Assembly: GCA_033297075.1 (NCBI GenBank)
Contig: MU858060.1
Location: 124,001-188,000 of the forward strand
Length of the DNA stretch: 64,000 nucleotides
Reading direction: 5' to 3'
Source of the DNA: Rhypophila decipiens
Lineage: Eukaryota > Ascomycota > Sordariomycetes > Sordariales > Naviculisporaceae
The first letter of the stretch is position 1. Each line of letters starts with the position of its first letter. Below, in pieces: positions 23,401 to 37,500 of this stretch. Made by a program: the position numbers and the translations under genes. The notes under the pieces are model-generated. The model did not search any database, was not told the DNA's origin, and saw only the letters and a list, made by a program, of their open reading frames with translations.

Positions 23401-26400
23401 TCTTTCCTCTTTCACGTATTGCAGTTATTCAGCAAGTGTTTGCCTCGCGACTTCCCCCAGGAGGAAATCAGTGGTCACAAACTTTCCTTCGTCTCCCGCA
23501 AGTCCGAAACCCATCGGACAGGACTCCCGGGAGTGCCACTCTCACCTGCCCTGTCTGGGGAAATGCTTGGCGTTGAATTGCTTGCTCATCGTGCTCATCC
23601 TGTATTGGTATTCTGTATGTATTTCGGTATGAAGTCCATGACATGCAGCTGGCTGCACAGGACTGAAAAGGGAAGGCACTGGATTGGGCGCTGGGTTGTC
23701 TTTGTTCCGTTCTGACTGACCCTTCGATCACGAAACGCCACACTGCCACCGTCGCGGCACAACTCTGACACTTCCTCTCCACATTTGCACCTTTCCACCT
23801 TTGCACCTTCCGCTCATTATACAAGGTGAGATGACCGAGATTGGGAAAGGGCGGGAAGGATCAGGAGACAGACGCCGTGACTTCAGATAGCGGTTCAGGT
23901 ACCTGAATCTGGATTAGATCTCTCACTTCATCACCTGCGCCACTGCATACGGACACTCGCACTGTCAACAGGATGAACCTACAATGAGCTACGCCAAAAA
24001 GACGCCGATGTGATTTCAAAAGTAAAAACAACAGACATCGGATGCATGTAAAACAAAGCTTGCTTCTGACGGACCTGGTTGCTCTGACCGGGTCGACAAC
24101 TTCCCTTGACACTTGCTGCGGCTTTTGATACACTTGTTGGTGCAGAGCAGAGACGGGACATCACAAGAGGAAACAGAGACCACCACGTCAGTATTTCCGG
24201 CCGGGACAAGCTGTCGTGCACAATGCGGGGACTGCCGTGCCGTCTTCTGTTGGAGGGCCAGAAGGGCCAGGCAACAGACAATCTCACCCTCCAAAACCAA
24301 CATGCCGGCGCCGATGAGAGGGGTTGAGACGGTAATTCATCGAGATTCCAGCGCACCGGAGCGAGCAATCAAACCAAATCGCGGGCAATTTCACACCACT
24401 CACAGGCCGCTGCCCCTCTTCCGATTCTGAAAAGTCACTTTTGCCTTGTCACCAATGGTTGGGCGCCCTTCGTGTTTGTTTGCTCCAAGCCAAGCACTGT
24501 GCATGTGGTTTGGCGAGATCTCTGCCGTCCCAGGCTCCCACTCAACTGCTGGTCGACACCACGGGCACTACAGAATCAAAATGGACAACGTACGGTTCAG
24601 TCGCCCTACCTCATTTCATCAGCTCATGGGTATCGACCTCACATGGTCATGATGCCATGGTACTTTCGGCTGCTTCTGCACTTTTTGATGGCCATGTATT
24701 TGCCCTAGGCTGGCCAGAATTCGACCATGTTTTGTGATGGAAGACAGAGAATATTCTTGGTTGGCCGTTTCCTTTGCTCTGGTTGGTCTGTCCATATCTG
24801 GGGCGGCTTGGTAGCAGATCCCAGATGATCGGCCCGGACCGATCGACAAAAGCCCCAAAACCCGCAAACCCAATTTGTCGGGATTCAGCCATGAGCAGAC
24901 TACACTGAAAAAGGGCGTTGCAAGAGGCAAAATCTCTATCCCAACCGTCAACCTTAAGGATAACTTTTTTTCTTATCTGGACGGTACCTGCCTCCTTGCC
25001 TCCTTGGCTTTTATTCCAGTCTGTCCGTGGCATGGTATGAAGCACTTTTGCCGGACAGAAAAGCCGCTTGGGGATCCCGTATTCCGAACTGTAGGCACGA
25101 GTTACAACTAGGAAAATAGCCGCATCGGCCTTTTGATCCGCCTGCTGCCATTGGGCATCTGTGGTCTGGCTCTTTGACACTCTTTTGAGCTTACGAAACC
25201 GGCAGCCAGCTTCCTGGCTCCGGGGTGCGATTTCCTTTTGCACAATTCCAGATCTGCCGTGGTCCCGGGACTCGGGGCACTAGACCGTAGTCCGTACCTC
25301 AGATCACAAACCAACTCAGGGGTCATCTTCATGAGCTTGGATGTCCCTGGCGAAAGTCACATCAGGATCGACTTCACTTGTTCAAACCGGAAGGGTCCCG
25401 GACTCCCGCGCTGTGAACTGCGGAACATCAAGATGCAGCAGTCGTGGCCAACGAATGATAAGAAATCTCTGCGCAACCACACTAGAGCCTTAGTCCAGAC
25501 TTTGCTCTCACCATCTAAGAATATCCTATACTCCATAGTTCATCGTGAACTTGTGAAGCAGAATTAGTCCCCTGAGCTAGCTTACGTCACCCGCACTGGC
25601 GTGGAATAGAAATGGTCAAACTTGGATGAACCAGCGAACTGTCTCGTATGACCGTTTGCAACATGATATCGTCGTCAACTCGGACGAGGGTATTTTCCGG
25701 ACCGTGGCGGACTTGATTCACGATGTTTGCCGACGAAACAACTCCACTTTCCCAGGAATGTCAGGTGACAGAAACGCTCGCCTTGGACGTGGGCCAATCA
25801 CACCCTTTCTAGTCTCGCAGCACATATCGCAGCTGCATAACCCATGTGAAAGCTGGAATTTCAGCACTGATAGACCTCCGAAGCTAGCAGACTTCACTGT
25901 TCCACATATTGTCAAGATCATCAGAGATATTCGGCATGCGTTAGACAATGCGAACTTCTGCACGCCTCGCCATCATCTCAAAACAGCGACTCTGGATTCA
26001 CATGCTGCTAGGAGTATGATATATTTTCATGCTCGAGTTGTCGCCTCAGCTGCTGTTTTGCCCCGCAAGGTGCGCCTACTGCAGAGGACGTGGATTTGCA
26101 GCATCCGGCAGCTATAACAGAAGCTTTACTTGATAATGCTTGATGTGTACTTGTCGGGACGCCGCTGGACACGGAATGTCGTTTTCAGCAGCTCGTGAAG
26201 TCACGACTGGACGGCCAGTATGGCACCGTACAGCAATCATTATCGCTCTTGGTGCTCCAGTTGAAGCTATTCCAGTCTTCCAAATCAGGAAATCGACCTC
26301 AGACGTCGAGATTCAATTGTGGTTGATCTGGACCCAGGCCCCCCAAATTCCCCCACCATCCGGTCCAAGTCTCAGACCGAGCACGGAATCAGACAAGGGT

Positions 26401-28225
26401 GGATTCGCGACAATTCCCAGAAAAGGCAAAGGTACAACGACTGACCGAGGTCTGTCAGCGGTGACGGTAGGGCTCAGACGCCTATCCATGCCGATGGTAA
26501 TCTGGAAACAGTGGGCGGCGGGAGAACCAGATCCGTTTCCCAGGATTTCGTCACCCCTGAAAGACACCCGGCACCCATCATTCCCGTGCTGCAAGGGTGG
26601 GAAGGGCCACCACCACCACCCGAAAGTGGTGAGGTGTCAAACAAGTCGGCAGAAGCCGTGCACTTGGGATTCACTGGTCCTTTTGCCAGTACGGGTTAGG
26701 ACCCTCATCCGCCGTAATGTCCTGTGTATCGTACATGTCTTGCTCACGGTTTCGCTGTTTCGAGCCTGTACGGATACCTTGACACCCATTACCTGGAAAT
26801 TTTCATTTACCTGTTACGGAGAAGGATCTCAAGACCGACCATAAAGGTGTATCCCCCACGCCCTGGAAGATTATCGCCGACCTTTGCGGGGAGAAGATCT
26901 TGGCAATTTCTCTCTCTTAATTTTGCCCGAGAGAAACAATATCAGTCCGAAATTGCGTTTCGTACTCTAACTTGATACATTTATACACGCGAGAGTTTAT
27001 CCTCAGTTCAAACAACAGAACATGTCGTGGAAAACAATAGGGCTGGAAGAAATTCACTCGGATCTCATGACTGCAAACTTGATTGGCTGGGGCGCCGGCA
27101 TGTGTGCTCCTCCAACCCAGTCGGAGCAAATATGACGATAGCAGGGGTTGCTGCCCGGTGGACTGGCGGGGGCATTTTGCATGTCACAAGAGAAGAAGAT
27201 GCTTCGATATTCGATGTAGGCGTGTGGGGAACATCCATCACATCGACTGCAAGTAAGAAAACGGCCGAAGAACGTGCCAATCTTGCAGACGCGTAGCCGG
27301 CCTCCGGGGCGGCTGCCTCTCCAGATTCCAACGCTTTTTCATCTTGCACGAAAACAAGCAAGAGGTAGCCTTCTCATGTCAATCACGCACAGTACCTACC
27401 CGGAGTACCCCGTACCACTGGTATACAAGCTGCAATTCGCCGCGACAATTCCGAGCTCCGAAGCTCGGGCCCGGGTCCCATCCCGACGATATTATCGTAC
27501 ATGGTCCAGACATTTTCTTCCTTTTTTATTTTCCGGCCATGTCCAACCTTGGATGGCTACGTGCTGCTTTCCCAGGGCGCCGGTCCGCGACCCGCGACCT
27601 TTGGGGGGTCTGCAGATGGTAGACGGTGAGATATATGTCCAGTCTCAACCCACGATCGGCTCGTTGTTTTCGCTTGGCTACACAACTGCCACAGATACTA
27701 TATAGCATGTGCCAGGATCATGTAACGGGAATAGGCGGTGAGCTGCAAGCCTGGCCACGACGATGAGATCACGCCCTCTGATGCCGCGTTATATCTTGAG
27801 GTAACCTGATCCAAGACATGGCACAATATAACAACGATATGTGGCATAACGGCGGTGGGCGGCAACATCCGAATACAGCTACTAGACGCCATTCAGAGTA
27901 CACGACAGCTATAGCAGCATCCTTGGTGGCAAGGCCCGAAGCCATTTCCATTGTCGGTGGCTTGGAAGCCAAACAGTCCCGAGCGGTTAAAGACGAGGCT
28001 GCCGGAAGAGTTGAAACACGGCCCAAGAGTCGAGAAAGCTCGTCGACACGGCCCTATATTACCTATCGCCAGGGACACGGCCGCCAGGACTCGTCCGGGC
28101 CGTAAAAGATATTGTTTGCGAACGTCATGGAGGGTTTTTTTCTGGCTCTTCCTCCGCCGCCAAGCTGCACCGCCGCTGCACTGCAATGGTGACAGCAACG
28201 GCGGCTGAAGCAGACGGCGGGGACT

Positions 28226-28250
28226 CACTATATCGAGGCAAGATATAGTG
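28226..28250. repeat. 9-bp inverted repeat with 7-base loop
   Basis: CACTATATC (28226-28234) pairs perfectly with GATATAGTG (28242-28250). It could be a hairpin in RNA or a dimeric binding site. Nothing near it indicates a function. Confidence 0.8.
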
Positions 28251-31200
28251 TAGCGAGAGATACGGATATAGTAGATTGATGACAATTGCTACCCTTCAAC
28301 CTGGTTTTTCCCCTCGCCGAGGTAGCATCGGTTGAAGCTCACTATACACTACCGACCTCAGGCTGCCATTGCTGTTACCGGCTCTGACTCTCGGTCTGGA
28401 AACAAAACTCTCAAGGGCTTGGATTTTGGGGGCGCAGAAATTTTTCACCTGTTCTGCTCTGCTCGCAACCAACTTCACCGTCTTGGCCTGCGCCGGAGCT
28501 GTACGGGGGTTTCTCGGATGCAGAAGCGTTGTGAAGTTGAAACGGCTGCGTTCGCTTCGATGGGTTGATCCATCTCGCCGGCCGAGGTGGCTCCGGCAAA
28601 CAAGACAAGCGAGCTAACGGCGCAATTCAAGCCGAAACTGCCGGCAAACGTGCCAGTCGTTCCTTCTTCACGCCGACAAGGCCCCAACACGGCGCGGGGC
28701 ATCCTGTCTCGTGGGAGAAGGGTCATCCATGCTCGCCAGGAATGTGGCTTCAGGTTCTCCCGTGACAGATATCCCACACTATTCCGATTCAAGGCCAAGT
28801 TCTCCGTAACTCGGTACATTGGCACTAGATTAGTAGCGTACTAGCACGGAGCTGTCATTGTCGTCCTGAACCCACTCGGGGCTCCACCAGGTGGCATGAG
28901 TCCCGTGGAGAAGGTGATATATTTACCGGGCTTGTCCACTGACAAGACCCTGTTCTCGTTCTGACAGGCCGCTAGAAAACCGTTCGTCTGCCCTTGGCGC
29001 TCACCCCAAAGGAAGGGCGGCGGCAGAGCATAACATCTCTCACACCCTCCTTCTCCGGTACCCATCATGCGGTGGGTATCATACAGGGAGCCAAGAAACG
29101 GATGTGTGCACTGAAAAGAGTGAGCAAGTCGCCGACCAGAGATAGCTGGTACATACGGAGTAGGCTCCACCCACTGCCGAAGCCCGAGATTATTGCGGCG
29201 ACCGTTGATATCTACACTAGTCGTGACGATGGTGGTGCGCAACAATGCGTTGTGAGGAGTCAAGAGGAAACGCTCTGGATAATGATGAAAGGGCATGATG
29301 CTGAGACGGAGCTGTGCCTGAGCTTCCCAGCAAGGCTACAGAGTACACTGGAGCTTCCAAGTCCTTGCCCAAGGCGGCAGGCATAGCAGGCCAATGTCTG
29401 GTCCAAGTAAACCGTCTTTTCGCCAGACCTCGGGGAGAGTGATTTCCCACTGACTGTATCCGTAATTACACAGACGACCAAGGTATGAAGCGCGCACTGC
29501 CGCAGCGAAAGCAATAAGCGACCAAAACGCACAGACTCTTGCGTCTTGCCCTCGCTTGCCTGTCAAGGAGAACAACTGCATGAAATTTGATGAACCAAGA
29601 TCTCGTCTGTCAGGAGGGAAAAGAGGGTCCCTCCCCCGAGGTCCACAAAAGGGATCCTGTTTCTCGGCGTCTTGTGACATTTTTGGTCATTTTCTCGAGG
29701 CTCCGTTTCTCCTTGATCGACGCCCGACGACAAGGCCCACCGGAACCACTGGATGGCATGAACAAGAGTTCGTCCGTTTGGGCTGTGGGAAATTTTATCC
29801 TTCCGTACCTAGGGAAAGCAATAAAATGCAAGCAAGCAAGCCACATCCGCCGTCATCTTGTCCTCTTGTCGAGTTTTGGGAAACAGAGAGCGAAAAAGTG
29901 GGTTAAAGGGCCCCCAAACATGGGGTTTATCAAGCCGGGGTCATCCCTGTTTGGCCTGGCCAGAGGGAGGGAGAAAGACGATGGGGTTTGTTGTTGCAGC
30001 TGTCACAATCTGTCTTCTTTTTCCTTCATCAGTGTGGATGGAGACAGTAGACTGAATAGGGAAAGGCTTGAGAATGGCGGCCCGCTTTGCATTCAGTCAG
30101 TCGGGTTTGACCTTTTTTTTTTTGCATCTGACATTTTGGACGTTTTGTTGCGTACGGTGGAGTTCAAAGGAAAGCTTGGTTGTTTTCTTACGGAGTACAC
30201 TAGAGATGTTTTGAGGCTTGTCCCATATTGGGTTGGTGATGTTGTTTTTAAAACCCCATAGGCCGAGCCTCAACCTGGAGATCGAAGGGACAATCGGCAA
30301 TCATGGGCAAAAACGAAACTCCACCATTTTAGAACGGTCATGTCTGTGCTGACGAGGTGCTAACCTGCTACGGATGGCGAGAATCCTCAGTAGCATTGGG
30401 CTACAAGGCTGTTGCCATCTTCCACTGCGTTCCAGGTTGAGGTATTTGACGGACACATTACACATTACGTGTAACGTACGATATGGTACCTTACGCATCA
30501 GTACACGACGTACGTAACTGTAACGTATACCGAAACGGTTTGTATCTGCCGAAGCCTCTTGACCCAGGGAAGTCAAGCACATGTCCTCAGATCGTTTCGA
30601 TCTTGCAGAAGTTTCTGAAGTACGTTATTGGAAAGGGGGCATTTACACTAGGTCAAGCGATGCGCACTAAACTACAGAGGGTATGCGATATCAATGCCTG
30701 AAATGGCACTTGACAGGTTTGACAGCCCTTCAAGAACGATAATGTCTCACACGTGTCACTTATTTCACTGCTTTTGCGGGATAGATCAGATCGACCATCT
30801 CGTCATATCTCAGATTCACTGGTCCCTACGGGTTACGATTCGCTACTCCTTACAATGGCGATGCCAAGCCTCTCCGGGCTTCACGGCTGCTACTTGATTC
30901 GTCAAGCGGCTCAAGCCCCCAGAGTCGAGAACAGTCCGGCACTCGACCGATTCTCATCGTGCTGCAAGGTGAACGAGATCGGGACGGATGGGCTTGTCGA
31001 CATTCCTCATTTAGATTTACTTGAGAATATCTTTACTTTTGCCCTTGATCACGTCGGTTTGGAGATCGGCTTTTGGGTGACAAACATTTCGATCATTGGC
31101 AAATTTCCATGACGCCGTCGATTCCCATGGTCCGTTCTTCAACCGTAGGATCAGGATTCATTCCAGCATGGGCACTGCCGAAGCTGTGGTCGGTAGCTTC

Positions 31201-34200
31201 CCGGTTGGTTGTTGAGCATAGTATATATGGGGCACGTCAATATCGACCACCACCACTACGCCGCTGACAAACATGTACGGTCCTTAATAACTGGGAAAGG
31301 GCACAGCACAGGAAAAAGCTAATTAGCTCAACCATCCTTTTTCTCTGGAGGCAAGTGCAAAACGAGACACGGCAACAAGACTAAAGCACAACCCCAGGAC
31401 GCACATGCCATGAGCATGGCGGCCCTTGGATCTTTCTTCCCGAAGGGCATCCACGACATTGCTGGCATTGTATCCGTACATATCGTCGATTCCAGAGAGC
31501 ACTTTGACGCCGATCATTGCGAGACGAGGCTAGTACGAATCGAAGTCGGGAAGAAAAAGCAAACAATAAGATGCACCTAGCTTCTCAGAATAGGTACGCC
31601 TCTGCCGGGGCAGATACTCCGACGATATTCGGACTGCAGGTTGTTGTTTCTTTTTGAATTTCATGATACTTTTGTTGTAAAGAGATGTACGCACCACTGC
31701 CCTGGCTGCATCACGGGGTGGAAATCGAGGTTGTCGTCCTGCCAGATTTAAAACAGACTCACTTCGGAGGAAACAGACAGACACTAGTGTTATGCACATA
31801 TGGACGGCGGACAGGACGGCACGGCCACCACACCAGCCCAGGACAGGATAATCTCCCTCCCTTTGTGGCGTATCGAGGAATTATGGCCGAAAATTGTCGC
31901 GACTGCGCAGACCAGACGAGACGAAATACCTTCCGGACTGGTCTTTAGGTTCCGCGCCTGGTTCGATCTCGGTCTGCTCAGGTATAAGACAGTTGTTAAT
32001 GTTTTGGACGATGCATAAAGTCACCTCGCTTGACGGCATGGTGCTGCAAGTACATACATGATAACTGCCATGGCATATTGGTACCAATATCCCGTTTCCC
32101 TTCCCTTTCTAGGTAGAAACCATGGAGTGCTGGATGTGCAAGGCACGGGACGGGTTCTTCTCTACAGACCCCCAACGTTGGTCACTGCAGGACTTGAGAT
32201 CAGATCCAAATCCAAAAATCAGCACATCTCATCAGCCGCGTGTGGTATTCCCTGATGGGACGTCAAGGTGGTGTTGCTGGCGAGTAAAAACCTGACCAGT
32301 CCTCGGCAAAGCATGGCATTGTACTTGCGTACCCTATCTTATGATCCAAGGTAGCTAACAAGCCGCGTACCGTACAGAAAGGTAGACAAGCTGACAATGT
32401 GATGGCAGAGTCTGGAACGTATTGATGAAGGGACTTGATTAATATCTGTAGCGTAATGAAACCCGGGTTTTTAATATACACTATACGCAGACAGCGGCCG
32501 GTGGACGGCAGTGTCAAGTTTCGGGATTAGTGCGTTAATATCATTCCGTCCTTGGTAAACTTCCAGCATATATTTGCCCAAGCCAAGTTTACCAAGGTAC
32601 TCCGTAGGTAATATTTGATCGCTTGGACAGATTGGATTACCGGACTTGATCATTATCAGATTTGTATTATAGGAATTACTCAGCGTTTCCTTCGCAACGC
32701 ATGTCGTTCTCTTGGAACGGGGGCCCTTCCCAAACCACAAGCCGCAAACGATGCTCCGAGTTCCCCGGCCCCGGCCCGGTGGCCCCTGAACCTGGAAATC
32801 TGATCATGACAGCCAGCTAACAGGGCAGATCTGGCCTGCCATACGCAAGTTACGCAACATCACAACGGATCCCCCGTGAGTTTTTTATATTTCATTAACG
32901 GCGGCAGTCAACGACAACCCGTATTCCTCATATTATCATTATAATTATCCCCAATGACCAGTACACCAATACCATACGATATCATACGGTACGTACGACA
33001 GTTCTGTTACAAAGCCTGTATGACGGGGTTAAGACCCCGTTATCTCGATCCGGAGCTTGGCAGACATGGTGTACGTAATCTTTGTCAAAACTGCCGTGCG
33101 AACCACAGATAGAATCGAACCGAACCAAACAACACACCAACCTCCATCACATCTCATACATACACCGGGACATTGATCAAGAAAGACGAACCGGGCTATG
33201 GTATTCTCTGGTTCACCATGTCTCGGTGGGCTAATGTTTAATTTACAGAGTCTGGATGCGAATCGGGATTAAACTGCCAGAGCCAAATACCAGATTTCAC
33301 TTTCCTTGGCTCGACTCGACATGGAGAGATATCTCATCGTCTACATATGGATAGTTGCACAGATACTGGTTCAGACTGGGCATTGAAAGAACAAATCTAG
33401 ATTCACCTTAAAGGAGGAATAACAAAGGGCGTGCGTATATTTCATCTTTCCACCTGTCATTATCACAATCATCATCACAGGGCATCACTACCTACCTGAT
33501 CTATGTGTTTCTCAAAATATAAAATTTCCTCATGTTTCCTCGCTAAGCCCATTACATATCAAAGGCTTCCAGGTTGTTGTCAACAGCGGCGTTGCAAACA
33601 TGGGTCGTATCGAACCAAATCGGCACATGTCAAATTACAACTCTACAGGTGTACTGTACCTCTGTCCCCTGCACGCCCTGCCCTACCATCCTACCCTCGC
33701 TTAACCACTTTTTGACATGAAGACGTTTTACGTCGTATGGATATGAACGAGTCTGCAGTCAGTCAGTCAGTGGCAGAGTATCATTTCCTCCGAGGTCCCT
33801 TTTCTCTTTTCACCTTTCGTTCAAGAAATTTTATCTGATGTTCCTTCATTTTGAGCAGGACAAGACAAGCCTTTTGACGTTTTCGGATTCTCCCGGCTAT
33901 GCGAGATTACGGGTGTATCAAATGTCACGGCACCGGCCGGCGTAGCTAACTGGTCCTGTAGGCTCAGCTCCGGCCGACATGTCATTGAGGCTCTTGTTGC
34001 CCAAGCAGGAGTTACTGGACTGGGTTGCACCGGGCCTGAGTGACTAGGTTTTTGAAGACAAGTTTAAGTTTCTTCCTCAGGCTTAACAGACTGACTGGCC
34101 GAGACTCAAAAAGGTTTGGATTCCATATCCAATCTTTTACCAGGCAAGGTACACCTGTAAGTCGTGTATAGTACATACACGGTTACGGCCTACGTATCAT

Positions 34201-34551
34201 ACAATAGGTTTCTTGGCACGATACAATACACACCAAAGAGGAAGGACAATAACTAGGGAGGTCAGACGTCGCACGTGCAGATATCTGCACTCTGCATCTT
34301 CACGTGTTTCGAATCCTCACATTCACACACCAACAACAAACCAGGTTAAAGCTCGCCAACCTGGAAGGATTTGAGGTATTATTCTTCTAGAAAGAAAAAG
34401 GGGGGGTCGTCGAAGCACTGTCGTCTGTGCAGGCCTTGATGTACCTACCGCTATGTCAGCACGACCTGCCATCTCCAGTCGGCTTGCTCGCCTCGAGCTG
34501 TGGGTTCAACTGGAATCCTCATGTGAATTGCCTGGCTTGCACACGCCCATC

Positions 34552-34575
34552 TGGCGAGGAGTTTGGCGAGGAGTT
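34552..34575. repeat. Two tandem copies of a 12-bp unit
   Basis: TGGCGAGGAGTT is repeated head to tail at 34552-34563 and 34564-34575, in non-coding DNA. Confidence 0.9.
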
Positions 34576-37500
34576 TGTTCGTTTATGTTAGCAATGCTAG
34601 GTACGATATGTCCAGTTCAGATGCATCGCAAACTCAGCTACATGTAGACAAGTGTGATAATGGGCGCGGATTATAACCATTCCTTACTCATATGCCAGTA
34701 TGGAAGTAGCAGTACACAGACCTTGATCGGTATAATATCCCGTGGCTCTTATAGCTCACTTACCTGCTTTATAAGGCCTTTTTCTAAACCGATGTGATGA
34801 ACTCTTGATCTGTTATACATCAGCCCGGGATTCAGAAACTGAGATTGGCGACGAAGGTCTATCTAATGGAAAGAACGAAACTTGATATGTAGTAACAATG
34901 AACCAAGATCTTTCTATTCTCTCGCATGGTTATAGCAGCTTGGGCACTCAGTAATAGAACAAGCATTAATAGGATACCGAGTATCCGTACAGTACAGTAC
35001 AGTAATTTCGGGTCAGGTGTGTAAGGGGGTATGTAAAGGCAATATAAAGCTAGGGAAAATTAATAAGCGGGCGATTTCCATAATGGTGACTACACCCTAG
35101 CAAGTTGTCTGAATTGTGCCAAAGTAATACGCGATTGGTACAGTACGTGGTATCATACATTATAGTATGTAGAAGAGATAAGCTTTGGTTCGACGTTTAT
35201 GTTGGAGATAATTTCAAAACAAGATCTCAGACTTTCCCTCTCCATCATTGATTTTCAGGCCCAGAGATCATCACTTCTATTTTTACATACTTCACACCTA
35301 TTTTCGTTGTGGCTGTTGTGGACTCGCGCTGGGTTTTCTCGCACATCCGTTCTGGTGATCATTAATGCGCTCTTAAAACCTTGGGACGTGGTTTTGAAAC
35401 TGCGTGTTGCGCGTCCTCTGGCATAACGAAACAGTCAAGACTCGAGTCTAGTCGGTCGGTCGATCGTGAACGTTTAAAAAAAGAAATGGGTTTCAAACAT
35501 TCGACTGAGCTAGCTGACTAGCCCTTTTTTGGAGGAAGATCCGGGGTTTGAAGTCTTTTGGTATCTGATGGAACCAAGTGTTAGTGCTGTTGTTAGTGCA
35601 GTGGTTTGACGAGTTGGAGCGTTGAATACCAACGGTTTCTTTTTCTTTTCCTAACGTGTTCAGCTGCAGTGATAGCCTCTTCTTCTTGTTAGTTCTTGTG
35701 GATTTCAGGCAAGTATCAATTTCAATGTGGTACTCTGACATTTACCGATGCGGTAGGTGGAGGCCGAGGATGTGATGTTGGCAGGGCGGAGGTTTCCCCT
35801 GATCTGATCGGACCTGTCACGCTGACCCCCAGACCTTACCCCGGGCTCTCGGGGCTGTCACGCTTCGGGGGTCGTGTGCGGAGAAAATACCGGAGTTTGT
35901 GTAAGATACGACTGTTACGGTACGAAGTATAAGGGGTTTATACTGTAAATGCCGAGGAACCACTTTGCATATACATGCACAATTCAGGGGACTACACTCT
36001 ACCATACCAACCATTATCATTCTTAAGTAAATTTTATGGTCAATAGTTTGCATGAAAGCCTTGACCTTGGCCGATATAGGTAGGTACGTAAAGCACGTCA
36101 ACAGCACAAGCCACGACGAGGCTCGTGAGCGCAGCCCATACATCCATGCCTCCTTCTTAAATCCATACCCGCCGCATGTACGACGATAAGCGAGCCGTTA
36201 ATATCGTATCTTTTTCGTCTTGTCTGGGGAAGCGAACCAAGGCGCTCGGAGATGGAGCGATTATGCGTTCCCCTTTTGCGGTCCCCACTTCTTCCAGAAC
36301 GTCTCATGAGCCGAAAAGAAGAATTGGCGAGCAAGTGAGGCGGACATGATGGTTCAGAATTGGAATAGCCTCTCTCGTCTTCTCTGCGAGGTCATGCGTG
36401 ATAGACGCTCTCAGGCTTGATATCCGGACCGGAATCATCAAGACTCCGTGCCAGATATCTTCATATGTTGTGACTTGCGTGTCCAAAGTTTGAAATCAGG
36501 TCTGATACGTGCAATATGTTGGTGGTAGATGAGTGATGGTGTTGGCAGTCAAGACCTTTGTGAACACACCAAAGAAAAAACAAACCAAACCAAAATGTGA
36601 AGCAGCGGTTACGTGACTGATTAACCTGTAACGAAGCTTGCGTAAGTTCGATTATGTGCGTTTTGAGCACAGTTGTTTATTGTTGTTGTCGTCGTGGGGG
36701 TCGTTTCGTTGTTTTATGGTTCTGGGCTGGGCTGGACCAGACGGTTTGATCATGTCCCGGAGGCTGTGCAGGACATGTCAAACACCTTGACATCCCATGG
36801 GTTACCGGTAGGTGCTGGGATTCTCCAGATCAGCTACAGCGGTGAAGCACATCTGATCGTCACCATCACCATGTATCGTCATCAGGGTTGTGGTTGTCAA
36901 CAGGGTAAATTTGACAAATACTTTTCAGCCCATATACCTAGATAACGAATGAACCAAGTTGGGCTGAACTGACCAAGGATATTTCTCCCCACCAAGTGAA
37001 ACTCGTCCCCTGTTCGTGATCTTGTGATTATCGGAGCTTTTTCTTTTTTGGAGATGGGACTCGGTGACAATGCCAATCGCATTGATGATCCGGTGATCAA
37101 GCTTTGGACGTCAAAACGGAATTTCCGGGGGATGTGTCGGACGTTCCAGGGGAATTACGTGGACTCGGGTGATCAAGTGGTTTCTTTTCTAAAACGACGA
37201 TTGTTTGTGGTATTTTTATTTTGTATTTTCTTGCTGCGTTGACCTGGATGTTGTCGTCCAGGTAGGTACTTAGTCGGCATGTGGGTGCAAATAGGGGTCA
37301 GCATTGAGTGCATATGTATATCTTCAATACCGGTGTGCCAAAGACTTGCAGCTGTCACATACATGTCACTTTATGCTCAAGATGTAGTTGGTGGGCATCG
37401 ATTTTATCCACTTGGACCAACTCCTCCGCAACCATGTGTACTCATATTGTTGACATATTTGGGCGTGGTAGCGAGCCTATGAACGTGTATCAAAGATATG

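Noticed and set aside
24647..25243. Open frame of 198 codons on the minus strand
   Set aside because: No domain, and frames on the opposite strand overlap it.
26140..26844. Open frame of 234 codons on the plus strand in the gene-poor stretch
   Set aside because: No domain, mixed composition, overlapping frames of similar length, and no splice signals that extend it.
29587..30261. Open frame of 224 codons on the plus strand
   Set aside because: No recognisable motif and low-complexity T-rich ends.
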